Source: Vibrio tasmaniensis
Lineage (GTDB): Bacteria; Pseudomonadota; Gammaproteobacteria; Enterobacterales; Vibrionaceae
Direction: 5' to 3'
Assembly (NCBI RefSeq): GCF_024347635.1
Contig: NZ_AP025510.1
Coordinates: 434,001-498,000 of the forward strand
Length of the DNA stretch: 64,000 bases
Part shown: positions 45,733 to 55,277 of the stretch, piece after piece
Position numbering within the stretch: position 1 is the stretch's first letter
Layout: every line of letters begins with the position of its first letter
Notes under the pieces: model-generated
Databases searched by the model: none
What the model was told of the DNA's origin: nothing
The model's input: the letters and a program-made list of their open reading frames with translations, nothing else
Translations under genes and position numbers: made by a program

Positions 45733-46635
45733 ATGAAATCACTTCCCCTAATAGCTACTTTGACCTCTTTGATTTTTTCTGTACCGACTATGGCAGAAGA
45801 ATATAGGATTGTTAGTCCACATCATGATGATGCATTATTGGTTTTCTCTGGATATATATCTAGTTTGAATTTGGCTAATGAAAATGATGAGATAATTGTC
45901 GATGTGATGTTTGGTGCTTCTAACTATTCAACAAACCATCATGACGTATTAACAAATGAACGAGTTTTGACGATTACAAAAAATCGTTATAGTGAAGACT
46001 ATGATGCATTAACCGATCTTTTTACTAGTTGGGATGAATTTAAATTTCGTAGCTATGGGTACTATGATGCTCCATTGCGAAAGTACGTAGGTGATCAAAC
46101 CGCAGGGGGAGGTCCTGGAGGAACGTTTAAGAATTTTAGACAATCAGAAATAAAGACTTTTAATAGTATGGTTGATAATTTCACTACAATTTTAAAATCT
46201 GACAACTGTACGCTATTAGTCCCTATAGCTAATGGAACTCATATTGATCATTTCATGACAAAAGAAGCGGTTATTACAGCAGCTTATAAGTTAGGTAATG
46301 AAGCTAAATGCAAAATAATGTTTGGTCAAGACCAACCTTATACAGATGCAAACCCACAAGAATCTGACATTGAAGTTGAAGCATTAAGAGATAGATTACC
46401 TCTCAATTCAATAAGTGAAGAATTTTATGATATTCCGCTAGAGCCAGGAACTACTGAGACGATTAAACTTAATAAGTTTAAAAAATACTACGTAACTCAA
46501 TATGACCAAGGGTATATTGACCCACTGACGTCGAATGTACGAGAGGTGTTATATGTTTGGGATCCAAAGAGTTACGGTAGCATAAGGTCACATATTGATT
46601 GTGATGGTTCAGATTACTGTCGTTTAGCTAATTAG
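45733..46635 (+). CDS. Exported PIG-L/LmbE family deacetylase-like protein
   Basis: A 300-residue protein with a signal peptide (about 1-21, ending TMA), so it is secreted or periplasmic. The zinc-site motif of the PIG-L/LmbE family is present: Pro29-His30-His31-Asp32-Asp33 (SPHHDDALLVFSG), with the third ligand in GTHIDHFMT (His170, Asp172, His173). Family members remove N-acetyl groups from GlcNAc-containing compounds. Cytosolic enzymes of this family make mycothiol, bacillithiol or GPI precursors, but a secreted form suggests action on an external amino sugar. The substrate is unknown. Base composition is clearly more AT-rich than the backbone genes, which suggests transfer. It has its own terminator at 46664. 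Confidence 0.87.
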   Translation: MKSLPLIATLTSLIFSVPTMAEEYRIVSPHHDDALLVFSGYISSLNLANENDEIIVDVMFGASNYSTNHHDVLTNERVLTITKNRYSEDYDALTDLFTSWDEFKFRSYGYYDAPLRKYVGDQTAGGGPGGTFKNFRQSEIKTFNSMVDNFTTILKSDNCTLLVPIANGTHIDHFMTKEAVITAAYKLGNEAKCKIMFGQDQPYTDANPQESDIEVEALRDRLPLNSISEEFYDIPLEPGTTETIKLNKFKKYYVTQYDQGYIDPLTSNVREVLYVWDPKSYGSIRSHIDCDGSDYCRLAN

Positions 46636-46663
46636 CTAATTAACTAATAATGATTACAAAACA

Positions 46664-46687
46664 AGGGCACCTAAAGGTGCCTTTTTG
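46664..46687 (+). terminator. Terminator after the deacetylase gene
   Basis: AGGGCACCTAAAGGTGCCTTTTT: a six-base-pair stem with a short loop and a T tract, 29 bases after the stop. Confidence 0.82.
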
Positions 46688-46701
46688 CTGTTGATATTTA
46701 G

Positions 46702-46742
46702 TTTGTAAAAATCGAGTTACAAACCACTTGCTATTTGTAACC
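46702..46742 (+). promoter_or_regulatory. TTTGTAA/TTACAA motif cluster upstream of the PTS gene
   Basis: Contains TTTGTAA, GTTACAAA and CTATTTGTAAC within 41 bases. The 11-base CTATTTGTAAC (46731-46741) is identical to 42080-42090 upstream of the response regulator. Confidence 0.5.
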
Positions 46743-46803
46743 TTGAGATTCAATTAGCTTGATAAAGTTCGTTGGTATTCTAACGATATTAAAGGACTTT
46801 ATT

Positions 46804-48327
46804 ATGCTAGATAGTTTTAAAAGCGGCTTATCTAAGCTTTCCTTAATTGGTAAAGCATTGATGTTGCCCATATCTATATTACCCGCTGCGGGGTTATTAC
46901 TTGCCTTCGGTGCTAAGCTCGACATTCCCCTAATGATGCGTGCTGGTGGCGTTATATTTGATAACTTAGCCTTACTGTTTGCGGTAGGAGCCGCGGTTGG
47001 TTTGACTAAGGAGTCAGGGATTGCCGCTTTAGCCGCGATTGTCGCTATGGTCGTGATGAATGCGACAATGGGGGTGGCGCTCGGTATTACACCTGAGATG
47101 GCGATGGGAGGTGGTCGTTATGCAATGGTGATGGGTATTCCTTCATTGCAAACGGGTGTCTTTGGCGGACTCATTGCAGGTATCCTCGCAGCCGTTATGT
47201 ATCAACGTTTTTATGATACTAAGCTGCCTGATTTCCTTGGTTTCTTTGCCGGTAAACGCTTTGTGCCGATTGTGACTGCGTTTTCTGCATTCCTAATTGG
47301 TTTAGTTTTACCCCATATTTGGTCATATATTCAATCAGGTATTGATGCGCTATCGCATATGGCGAATGGCGGAAACATGTACGTCTCAACTTTCATCTAC
47401 GGATTTATGGAGCGCGCTTTAATTCCAGTTGGTCTCCATCATATTTTTTATAGCCCTTATTGGTTCTCTTTCGGTGAGTACACAACTGCCGCGGGTACTA
47501 TTGTAAATGGCGATCATACAATTTGGTTTAAAATGCTTGAAGATGGAGTAAAAACGTTCTCAACCAGTGAATACCAAGAAGCAGGCAAATTCCTATCGGG
47601 TAATTTTGCTATCTATATGTTTGCTTTCCCTGCTGCATGTTTAGCTATGTATCATGAAGCGAATGATAAAAATAAAAAAATTGCAGCAGGTATTTTAGGC
47701 TCTGCTGCTCTTACCTCTTTTGTTACAGGTATAACAGAACCCGTTGAATTTGCTTTTATCTTTGTCGCACCTTTGCTTTATGTGTTTTCTGCAATCATGG
47801 CGGGGGTGTCTTACGCGGTGACTTATGCGTTGGATGTTCATATTGGTAAAACCTTCTCAGCCGGCATTATTGATTTCGTGTCTTTTGGTGTTCTTCCCGC
47901 TATGGATGGGTTCAAAACTAACTGGATCAATGTGATTCTTTGGGGGCTAACCATGGCCGCTATTTATTACACGGTTTTCCGTTTTGCTATTCGAAAGTTC
48001 AATTTGAAAACAGTAGGACGTGAGGATACTCAAAGTAAGGCGATCACTTTGGACAATGAAGATTTAGCTAGTGAAATCACAATCTTGATTGGTGGTGCCG
48101 CTAACATTACTTCGATAGGAGCATGTATTACGAGATTGCGTTTACAGATTAAAGATCAGGCTCTTGTTAATGAACAAGGAATCAAAGACCTAGGTGCTAT
48201 GGGGGTCATAAAAGTAGGTTCAAGTGGCCTGCAAATTATTTTGGGCTCAAGAGCTCAATTTGTGGCTGATCTTATGAGTGAAAGAACTGGTGAGTCACCA
48301 AGTGCACTATCAACTAACCCAAGTTAA
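46804..48327 (+). CDS. PTS system EIIBC permease, glucose/N-acetylglucosamine family
   Basis: A 507-residue sugar phosphotransferase permease. From the ATG at 46804 (MLDSFKSGLSKLSLIGKALM) the EIIC domain covers about 10-390 with the conserved GITEPVEF motif (about 308-315), and the EIIB domain lies at about 425-500 with the phosphorylated Cys441 in GACITRLRL. No EIIA domain is fused, so it would use the general Crr protein. Family features fit glucose, GlcNAc or maltose-type permeases; the sugar cannot be assigned from sequence. It follows the secreted deacetylase-like gene and shares its upstream motifs. Confidence 0.92.
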   Translation: MLDSFKSGLSKLSLIGKALMLPISILPAAGLLLAFGAKLDIPLMMRAGGVIFDNLALLFAVGAAVGLTKESGIAALAAIVAMVVMNATMGVALGITPEMAMGGGRYAMVMGIPSLQTGVFGGLIAGILAAVMYQRFYDTKLPDFLGFFAGKRFVPIVTAFSAFLIGLVLPHIWSYIQSGIDALSHMANGGNMYVSTFIYGFMERALIPVGLHHIFYSPYWFSFGEYTTAAGTIVNGDHTIWFKMLEDGVKTFSTSEYQEAGKFLSGNFAIYMFAFPAACLAMYHEANDKNKKIAAGILGSAALTSFVTGITEPVEFAFIFVAPLLYVFSAIMAGVSYAVTYALDVHIGKTFSAGIIDFVSFGVLPAMDGFKTNWINVILWGLTMAAIYYTVFRFAIRKFNLKTVGREDTQSKAITLDNEDLASEITILIGGAANITSIGACITRLRLQIKDQALVNEQGIKDLGAMGVIKVGSSGLQIILGSRAQFVADLMSERTGESPSALSTNPS

Positions 48328-48356
48328 AAGTACGGGCTACTTCTGATAAAGCTGAT

Positions 48357-48374
48357 GACAACAAGCTTGTTGTC
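48357..48374. repeat. Perfect 18-bp palindrome after the PTS gene
   Basis: GACAACAAGCTTGTTGTC, 29 bases past the PTS stop codon, followed by TCTTATA. It could be a weak terminator (seven-base-pair stem, AGCT loop) or an operator for the epd operon. Confidence 0.6.
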
Positions 48375-48533
48375 TCTTATACATAAATAGTAACGCTATC
48401 AACGTTATGGTTGGTGGCGTCTATTTATATTTAAAGTTTTGAACTTATGACAGCTTTAGTATTCAACTAATGCGCTTTGAGTAGGATTCAGTTATCATCT
48501 GTTGCACGAAATTTTGGTTAGATGTACGGAACT

Positions 48534-49583
48534 ATGCTAAAAGTCGCGATAAATGGATTTGGACGAATAGGGCGTAATGTATTACGCGCTGTCTATGAAA
48601 GTGGCAAAAGCCAACAAATCAAAGTAGTAGCGGTCAATGAGCTTGCTCAGCCTGACGCTATGGCTCACCTATTGCAGTACGACACCAGTCACGGCCGCTT
48701 CGGCAAGAAAATATCTAACGATCAAGAGCACATCTATGTGCATCATGGCATTGGTGCTGAAGATAAAGGCGAGTTTGATACGATTCGTATCTTACATCTG
48801 GCTGATATTGAGCTGTTGCCTTGGCGTGATCTTGAAGTCGATATTGTTCTCGATTGTACTGGTGTTTACGGTTGCCGAGATGACGGCCTAGCGCACATCG
48901 CTGCTGGAGCTAAAAAGGTACTGTTTTCACACCCTGGTGCTAACGACCTTGATAACACCATTATTTATGGTGTAAATCACGATACTATCGAAGCTGACCA
49001 CCGAATCGTTTCCAACGGTTCATGCACCACTAACTGTATTGTCCCTATCATTAAAGTGCTTGATGATGCCTTTGGTATTGAGTCAGGTACCATTACGACC
49101 ATTCACTCTTCAATGAATGATCAACAAGTTATCGATGCGTACCATAGCGACCTTCGTCGAACTCGAGCGGCAAGCCAATCTATCATTCCTGTCGATACCA
49201 AGTTACATAAAGGTATAGAAAGAATCTTCCCGAAATTTTCTAACAAGTTCGAAGCTATATCTGTGCGTGTGCCGACGGTAAACGTAACCGCGATGGATTT
49301 AAGTGTCACAATTAATACAAATGTGAAAGTTAATGACGTAAATCAAACCATTGTTAATGCTTCCCAGTGTACATTACACAATATAGTTGACTATACTGAA
49401 GCGCCGCTCGTTTCCATCGACTTTAATCACGATCCCCATAGCGCAATCGTTGATGGTTCACAAACTCGAGTGAGCAATGGCACCTTAGTGAAAATGCTGG
49501 TGTGGTGTGACAATGAATGGGGCTTTGCGAACCGAATGCTGGATACGGTTCTTGCAATGCAAGCTTCTGAAGGCAAGAAGTAA
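48534..49583 (+). CDS. epd: D-erythrose-4-phosphate dehydrogenase
   Basis: Epd oxidises erythrose-4-phosphate to 4-phosphoerythronate for pyridoxal phosphate synthesis. The 349-residue protein belongs to the GAPDH superfamily: NAD-binding [17 protein letters not shown], the catalytic Cys in [13 protein letters not shown] and the Epd-typical [20 protein letters not shown] and [12 protein letters not shown]. The ATG at 48534 ([10 protein letters not shown]) gives the standard N-terminus. It is upstream of pgk and fba in the conserved epd-pgk-fba cluster. The sequence just before the catalytic Cys is SNGS instead of the common SNAS. Confidence 0.94.
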   Translation: MLKVAINGFGRIGRNVLRAVYESGKSQQIKVVAVNELAQPDAMAHLLQYDTSHGRFGKKISNDQEHIYVHHGIGAEDKGEFDTIRILHLADIELLPWRDLEVDIVLDCTGVYGCRDDGLAHIAAGAKKVLFSHPGANDLDNTIIYGVNHDTIEADHRIVSNGSCTTNCIVPIIKVLDDAFGIESGTITTIHSSMNDQQVIDAYHSDLRRTRAASQSIIPVDTKLHKGIERIFPKFSNKFEAISVRVPTVNVTAMDLSVTINTNVKVNDVNQTIVNASQCTLHNIVDYTEAPLVSIDFNHDPHSAIVDGSQTRVSNGTLVKMLVWCDNEWGFANRMLDTVLAMQASEGKK

Positions 49584-49749
49584 GACCTAGAAGCAAATGT
49601 GCGGATTATTTATTTTTTACCTTGAAATAAATACTAAGTGTCCACATATTATTAGCAGTTAAAGCATTACCAGTTGAATAATTTATAGGCTTAGCAGGGT
49701 TGCTGAGTTTCCAAAACTTTATTTTTATTTAAATTTGAGAGGACAAATC

Positions 49750-50913
49750 ATGTCTGTGATCAAGATGACTGACCTGGAACTTGCAGGTAAACGCGTATTC
49801 ATCCGTGCTGACCTAAACGTACCAGTAAAAGACGGTAAAGTAACTTCAGATGCACGTATCCTTGCATCTCTACCAACTATCAAACTTTGCCTAGAAGCTG
49901 GCGCAAAAGTTATGGTTACTTCTCACCTTGGTCGTCCTACTGAAGGCGAGTACAACGAAGAGTTCTCTCTAGCTCCTGTAGTTAACTACCTAAACGACGC
50001 ACTAGACTGTGACGTTAAACTAGCGAAAGATTACGTAAATGGTCTTGAGCTAAATGCTGGTGAACTAACTGTTCTTGAAAACGTTCGCTTTAACAAAGGC
50101 GAGAAGAAGAACGAAGAAGCTCTTTCTAAGCAATACGCTGCACTATGTGACATCTTCGTAATGGATGCATTCGGTACAGCTCACCGTGCTCAAGCTTCTA
50201 CACACGGCGTTGGTACTTACGCTCCTGTAGCATGTGCTGGTCCTCTTCTAGCTGCTGAGCTTGAAGCGCTTGGTAAAGCAATGGACAACCCAGCTCGCCC
50301 ACTAGTGGCTATCGTTGGTGGTTCTAAAGTTTCTACTAAACTAACAGTTCTAGAATCTCTTTCTAAAATCGCTGACCAACTTGTTGTTGGTGGTGGTATC
50401 GCGAACACGTTCATCGCTGCTGAAGGCCACAACGTAGGTAAGTCTCTATACGAAGCTGACCTAGTTGAAACGGCTCAGAAGCTAATGAAAGAGTGTGCTA
50501 TCCCAGTAGCAACTGACGTTGCATGTGCTAAAGCATTTGACGAAAACGCAGAAGCTGAAATCAAGCACGTTTCTGAAGTTCAAGACGACGACATGATCTT
50601 CGACCTTGGCCCAGATTCAACTGCAGCTCTAGCTGAAATCATCGGCAACGCGAAAACGATTCTTTGGAACGGCCCTGTAGGTGTATTCGAATTCAAGAAC
50701 TTCGAAGCGGGTACAGCTGGTATTTCTAAAGCAATCGCTGACTCTGAAGGTTTCTCAGTAGCAGGCGGTGGTGACACACTAGCAGCTATCGACAAGTTCG
50801 GTATCAAAGCAGATGTTTCTTACATCTCTACTGGCGGCGGTGCTTTCCTTGAGTTTGTTGAAGGTAAAGTACTTCCTGCAGTAGCAATGCTTGAAGAGCG
50901 TGCTAAAGCGTAA
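49750..50913 (+). CDS. pgk: Phosphoglycerate kinase
   Basis: Pgk makes ATP from 1,3-bisphosphoglycerate in glycolysis. The 387-residue product from the ATG at 49750 has the substrate-binding [34 protein letters not shown], the hinge and the nucleotide site [13 protein letters not shown] (near 350), and [11 protein letters not shown]. The third-position preference is strongly biased, as expected for a highly expressed gene. A hairpin terminator follows at 50922. Confidence 0.98.
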   Translation: MSVIKMTDLELAGKRVFIRADLNVPVKDGKVTSDARILASLPTIKLCLEAGAKVMVTSHLGRPTEGEYNEEFSLAPVVNYLNDALDCDVKLAKDYVNGLELNAGELTVLENVRFNKGEKKNEEALSKQYAALCDIFVMDAFGTAHRAQASTHGVGTYAPVACAGPLLAAELEALGKAMDNPARPLVAIVGGSKVSTKLTVLESLSKIADQLVVGGGIANTFIAAEGHNVGKSLYEADLVETAQKLMKECAIPVATDVACAKAFDENAEAEIKHVSEVQDDDMIFDLGPDSTAALAEIIGNAKTILWNGPVGVFEFKNFEAGTAGISKAIADSEGFSVAGGGDTLAAIDKFGIKADVSYISTGGGAFLEFVEGKVLPAVAMLEERAKA

Positions 50914-50921
50914 TTGATTTA

Positions 50922-50950
50922 GAAAGGCGAGATGCAAATCTCGCCTTTTA
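50922..50950 (+). terminator. Terminator after pgk
   Basis: AAAGGCGAGATGCAAATCTCGCCTTTT forms a nine-base-pair stem with T residues; fba probably also has its own promoter after it. Confidence 0.82.
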
Positions 50951-50998
50951 ACGTTTGCTGCATATCACACTTTTTTGCTAGAATGGCACAAGTTGTGA

Positions 50999-51010
50999 GC
51001 AAACGATTGC
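50999..51010. promoter_or_regulatory. PurR/Cra-like operator upstream of fba
   Basis: GCAAACGATTGC is a near-perfect match to the core of LacI-family PurR boxes (GCAANCGNTTNC). It lies 59 bases ahead of the fba start codon, in the short gap after the pgk terminator. Confidence 0.4.
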
Positions 51011-51068
51011 AAATTTTTAAACTTAAGTTTTTTATCTTAAAACGAATAGAATAAATAGGACTATTTCC

Positions 51069-52145
51069 ATGTCTAAGATCTTCGATTTTGTAAAACCTGG
51101 TGTAATTTCTGGCGATGACGTACAGAAAGTATTTGAAGTAGCAAAAGCAAACAAATTTGCTCTTCCTGCAGTAAACGTAATCAACACTGATACTATCAAC
51201 GCTGTTCTTGAAGCTGCTGCTAAAGCTAAAGCTCCAGTTGTTGTTCAGTTCTCTAACGGCGGCGCTGCATTCTTCGCTGGTAAAGGCGTTAAACTTGAAG
51301 GTCAAGGCGCACAAATTCTTGGCGCTGTAGCTGGTGCAAAATACGTTCACGCAGTAGCAGAATCTTACGGTGTTCCAGTTATTCTTCACACTGACCACGC
51401 TGCTAAGAAACTTCTTCCATGGATCGACGGTCTACTAGACGCTGGTGAAGAGTTCTTCGCTCAAACTGGTAAGCCACTATTCTCTTCTCACATGCTAGAC
51501 CTTTCTGAAGAGTCTCTAGAAGAGAACATCGAAACATGTGCAGCTTACTTAGCTCGCATGGCTAAACTAAACATGACAATCGAGATTGAACTTGGTTGTA
51601 CTGGTGGTGAAGAAGACGGCGTTGATAACTCTGATATGGACGCATCTGAGCTTTACACTTCTCCTGAAGATGTTGCATACGCATACGAGAAACTAAACGC
51701 TGTTAGCCCACGTTTCACTATCGCTGCTTCTTTCGGTAACGTACACGGTGTTTACCAAGCTGGTAACGTTGTTCTTACTCCAACTATCCTACGCGACTCT
51801 CAAGCACACTGTGCTGAGAAATTCGGTATTGCAGCTGACGCACTAAACTTCGTATTCCACGGCGGTTCAGGTTCTTCAGAAGCTGAAATCCAAGAGTCTA
51901 TCGGTTACGGTGTTATCAAAATGAACATCGATACTGATACTCAGTGGGCTTCATGGGATGGCGTTCGTACTTACGAAGCTGAGAACCGTGACTTCCTTCA
52001 AGGTCAAATCGGTAACCCAACTGGCGAAGCTGCGCCAAACAAGAAGTTCTACGATCCACGCGTATGGCTACGTGCTGGTCAGTCTTCAATGGTTACTCGT
52101 CTTGAGAAAGCATTCGCTGACCTTAATGCTGTAGACGTACTATAA
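51069..52145 (+). CDS. fbaA: Fructose-bisphosphate aldolase, class II
   Basis: A zinc-dependent aldolase that interconverts fructose-1,6-bisphosphate with two trioses. The 358-residue protein is the long class IIA form: FALPAVNVINTDTINAVLEA, the zinc ligand region VILHTDHAAKKLLPW, IEIELGCTGGEEDGVDN, and the downstream FHGGSGSSEAEI and MNIDTDTQWASW. Codon use is strongly biased. It closes the epd-pgk-fba cluster and is followed by a strong terminator. Confidence 0.98.
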   Translation: MSKIFDFVKPGVISGDDVQKVFEVAKANKFALPAVNVINTDTINAVLEAAAKAKAPVVVQFSNGGAAFFAGKGVKLEGQGAQILGAVAGAKYVHAVAESYGVPVILHTDHAAKKLLPWIDGLLDAGEEFFAQTGKPLFSSHMLDLSEESLEENIETCAAYLARMAKLNMTIEIELGCTGGEEDGVDNSDMDASELYTSPEDVAYAYEKLNAVSPRFTIAASFGNVHGVYQAGNVVLTPTILRDSQAHCAEKFGIAADALNFVFHGGSGSSEAEIQESIGYGVIKMNIDTDTQWASWDGVRTYEAENRDFLQGQIGNPTGEAAPNKKFYDPRVWLRAGQSSMVTRLEKAFADLNAVDVL

Positions 52146-52174
52146 TTCTTTGAATTAAGTACTCTTTAAGTTTT

Positions 52175-52204
52175 AAAAACCCGCTCATTGAGCGGGTTTT
52201 TTTA
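52175..52204 (+). terminator. Terminator after fbaA
   Basis: AAAAACCCGCTCATTGAGCGGGTTTTTTTA: six-base-pair GC-rich stem and a long T tract. Confidence 0.9.
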
Positions 52205-52520
52205 TATCTGATAAAAACTTGTGTTAAATTTGTGAAAAACCTAGCCTACGGTGAATAAATTTCGTAATCTTTTAGTTATCGGTATTTGTGTTTATTGGTA
52301 AGTTTTATTAATTCAAAAGCTTACATAAATATGACTTTGCAATCTGTCAAAGATAGGATATCGTGCCGAAAATCTGGACCTGGTTCAGTTTATAAAAAGG
52401 ACTTGGCTTTTATTTGCTTTCAACACAATGACTTAACGGAGGTTGTTCTGTTTCTTATTGTTGAGTGAATTTGGCTTAAGGCAGTTTAGTTCATAGCATA
52501 TTATATAAAGGATGCACATT
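52205..52520. other. Gap between fbaA and mscS
   Basis: About 315 AT-rich bases. A 60-codon frame at 52286-52468 has no recognised similarity and no good start. The region must hold the mscS promoter; I see nothing else. Confidence 0.5.
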
Positions 52521-53387
52521 ATGGCTGATAGTTCGACAGCGATTGAGACCCCACTTGTGGATGGCCTGTCTCACGCAGAACAGTGGTTAACAAATAACTC
52601 AGATCTGTTTATTCAATACGGTGTAAACATTATCTCAGCACTGATAATTCTATTTATTGGTAACATTATTGTAAAAGCGGTAGCGAATAGCGTGTCTAAG
52701 GTTCTTCAGAAGAAGAAAATGGACCGAGCAGTTGTGGAGTTTGTCCACGGTTTAGTTCGTTACTTGTTGTTTGTTATTGTTTTAATTGCTGCACTTGGTC
52801 GTTTAGGCGTTCAAACTGCGTCTGTAGTTGCTGTTATTGGTGCGGCTGGTTTAGCGGTAGGCTTAGCGCTGCAAGGCTCACTATCTAACTTTGCAGCGGG
52901 TGTACTTATCGTTGCATTCCGTCCATTCAAGTCTGGTGACTACGTGGAAATTGGTGGTGTAGCGGGTTCAGTTGATTCAATTCAGATCTTCCAAACTGTT
53001 TTAACAACACCAGACAACAAAATGGTTGTAGTACCTAACGGAAGCGTTATTGGTAGCCCAATTACTAACTACTCTCGTCATGATACGCGTCGTATTGATC
53101 TAATGATTGGTGTTTCTTACAACGCCGATCTTCAGAAGACAAAAGCGCTACTGACTAAGATCTGTGAATCTGATGAGCGTGTACTGAAAGAGCCTGGTGT
53201 TCAAGTTGGTGTTCACACGCTAGCTGACTCTTCAGTTAATTTTGTTGTTCGTCCATGGGTTAGCACTGCTGACTACTGGAATGTTTATTTCGACCTTATG
53301 CAAGCTATCAAAGAAGGCTTGGATAACGAAGGTATCGAAATCCCATTCCCGCAAATGGATGTACACATGAATAAAGTAGAAGCTTAA
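52521..53387 (+). CDS. mscS: Small-conductance mechanosensitive channel MscS
   Basis: MscS opens under membrane tension and releases solutes during osmotic down-shock. The 288-residue protein (start MADSS at 52521) has three N-terminal helices (about 30-50, 65-88, 95-125), with the pore-lining helix TM3 visible as GAAGLAVGLALQGSLSNFAAG, a beta domain (PFKSGDYVEIGGVAGSV; VPNGSVIGSPITNYS) and the C-terminal alpha/beta domain. The location after fba matches the E. coli order epd-pgk-fba-mscS-argO-argP. Confidence 0.96.
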   Translation: MADSSTAIETPLVDGLSHAEQWLTNNSDLFIQYGVNIISALIILFIGNIIVKAVANSVSKVLQKKKMDRAVVEFVHGLVRYLLFVIVLIAALGRLGVQTASVVAVIGAAGLAVGLALQGSLSNFAAGVLIVAFRPFKSGDYVEIGGVAGSVDSIQIFQTVLTTPDNKMVVVPNGSVIGSPITNYSRHDTRRIDLMIGVSYNADLQKTKALLTKICESDERVLKEPGVQVGVHTLADSSVNFVVRPWVSTADYWNVYFDLMQAIKEGLDNEGIEIPFPQMDVHMNKVEA

Positions 53388-53424
53388 CTTTTTAATCGGC
53401 TTTTATAGCCATAAGCTTTTATTA

Positions 53425-53459
53425 GGAAAGGCGGATAACTTAGGTTATCCGCCTTTTTT
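53425..53459. terminator. Bidirectional terminator between mscS and argO
   Basis: AAAGGCGGATAACTTAGGTTATCCGCCTTTTTT: 11 base pairs with a four-base loop, T tract on the plus strand. Confidence 0.9.
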
Positions 53460-53498
53460 GTTGGAGTAACGTTTGTTTGATGACTAAAAAGAACAGAT

Positions 53499-54128
53499 TT
53501 ACCCGTACTGCTCAATGAGCCCATTGGTAAGTACAGCAGCAATAGTAAACATCATAGCTGCCACTGTGATGTCGATTCCTTTCTTAACTTTAGGTTTCGA
53601 TAGCGTTGGACCTAGCTTTGCTGCGCCCAATGACAAAGAATAAAACCACACGAATGAAGCTAAGATAGTTCCCATAGCAAAAGCAATTCTGTCGTTGCCT
53701 TCAAATTGCCCACCAATAGACCCAAGAATTACTACAGTATCTAAATAGAGATGTGGGTTTAATACTGTTACTGCCAATGCACCCAAAATAACGGTGCGCT
53801 TGCCACGAGCCAATACCTCACCTTTTGATTCATCACTGGTGCGCGTTTTGAATGCACTACGCAGTGATAGTAAACCATATACCGTTAGAAAAGCGATACC
53901 GCCTAATGTTACCGAGGTAAGCAGCAATTCATTTTGAGATAGAATCGCTCCGCCACCAAAAATACCCAATGAGATAAACAGGGTATCGAGCAGGCTACAA
54001 ATCGTTGCAGTCGTTAAATGATGATTGCGTTTTATTCCTTGATTTAGGACGTACGCATTTTGTGCGCCTATCGGGATTATCATACTTGCCCCTAGACCAA
54101 AACCTTGTAATAAAACCCAAAAACTCAT
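53499..54128 (-). CDS. argO: LysE/ArgO family amino-acid exporter
   Basis: An inner-membrane exporter of basic amino acids, likely arginine. The 209-residue protein (start MSFWVLLQGFG at 54128) has about six helices and the family motif GFGLGASMIIPIGAQNAYVLNQGIKR at the N-terminus (residues about 8-32). It is divergent from argP; in E. coli ArgP activates argO with arginine as effector, and the same arrangement is kept here. Confidence 0.93.
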   Translation of the reverse strand: MSFWVLLQGFGLGASMIIPIGAQNAYVLNQGIKRNHHLTTATICSLLDTLFISLGIFGGGAILSQNELLLTSVTLGGIAFLTVYGLLSLRSAFKTRTSDESKGEVLARGKRTVILGALAVTVLNPHLYLDTVVILGSIGGQFEGNDRIAFAMGTILASFVWFYSLSLGAAKLGPTLSKPKVKKGIDITVAAMMFTIAAVLTNGLIEQYG

Positions 54129-54270
54129 TTTAACCTCCACTTAATTAACGATATTTACGTGCTATATGGCGAAGATACTCCGACCCTGAAAATAAGTATA
54201 ATTAATGATTTTAATCCATTATTAGAGTTGCTAATGTGGTGTTGGGTTAGCTTAAAAAGGAAGTAAATTG

Positions 54271-55167
54271 ATGCGTGGATTGGATTATAAATGGATAGAA
54301 GCACTGGATGCCGTGGTGAAACAACGCAGCTTTGAGAGGGCTGCGGAGCAGTTATACATCTCCCAATCAGCGGTGTCTCAACGTATCAAACAGCTAGAAA
54401 AGTGGTTAGCCCAACCTGCTCTTGTTAGAGAAAGTCCACCAAGGCCTACACCAGCAGGAAAAAAACTGTTGGGTTTGTATCGTCGGGTTCGCTTGTTAGA
54501 GCACGAGCTTGTGCCTGAGTTAATGAATGAAGAGGGTGCTCAGCCACTATCGATATCCATAGCCACCAACGCTGATAGTTTGGCGACATGGTTGTTACCA
54601 GCACTGTCGGATGTGATGAAGTCTCGTCAAGTCGAGTTGAACCTCGCGATTCATGGTGAGTCTAGAACCATTGAAAAAATAAAAAGCGGTGAGGTTGCCG
54701 GTGCGATCAGTTTGGAGCCCCAAGCGATTCCTGGATGCAGTGCTGATTACCTCGGTAGGATGGATTATGTGTGTGTGGCGAGCCCTGACTTTCATCAGCG
54801 TTACTTCTCTGAGGGCGTTAACTACACCACCTTAAGCAAGGCGCCTGCGGTTTCCTATGATCAATACGATGATCTGCATAAGAAATTTCTGCATGATCAT
54901 TTCAATGTACCCAGAGACAGTGTGATTAACCATACGGTCGGCAGTTCAGAAGCATTTGTGCGATTGGCATTATCGGGTGTTGCCTATTGCTTGATTCCTC
55001 GATTACAGATCATCGACGAGCTAGAGTCCGGTGCTTTGATTGATATTACACCGGGCTTTCTGCTGTCTTATCGCATCTATTGGCACCATTGGCAGCTTGA
55101 GAGCGGGGTGCTAAAAGAGGTATCCCAAGCGATATTAAGTTTTGCTCACAATCACTTACCTCAGTAA
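54271..55167 (+). CDS. argP: LysR-type regulator ArgP (IciA)
   Basis: A 298-residue LysR-family regulator that responds to arginine and lysine. The N-terminal winged helix-turn-helix ([40 protein letters not shown]) is typical of ArgP, and the C-terminal part (about 90-295) is the two-lobed effector domain. The ATG at 54271 is preferred over the TTG at 54268 because it gives the canonical N-terminus. Divergent from argO, with about 140 bases between them for their shared control region. Confidence 0.95.
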   Translation: MRGLDYKWIEALDAVVKQRSFERAAEQLYISQSAVSQRIKQLEKWLAQPALVRESPPRPTPAGKKLLGLYRRVRLLEHELVPELMNEEGAQPLSISIATNADSLATWLLPALSDVMKSRQVELNLAIHGESRTIEKIKSGEVAGAISLEPQAIPGCSADYLGRMDYVCVASPDFHQRYFSEGVNYTTLSKAPAVSYDQYDDLHKKFLHDHFNVPRDSVINHTVGSSEAFVRLALSGVAYCLIPRLQIIDELESGALIDITPGFLLSYRIYWHHWQLESGVLKEVSQAILSFAHNHLPQ

Positions 55168-55277
55168 GTTGTTGGTTTTTTCAGCGTCAAAGTTCTGTTA
55201 GATGTGTGCAATCAGGATTGGCTAAACGATAAATTGCTCTATGATGAAAGGACATTTGTTTAGCATAGGTCTACCTA

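Noticed and set aside
52286..52468. 60-codon frame between fbaA and mscS
   Set aside because: Weak start, no recognisable features, and it occupies the likely promoter region of mscS.
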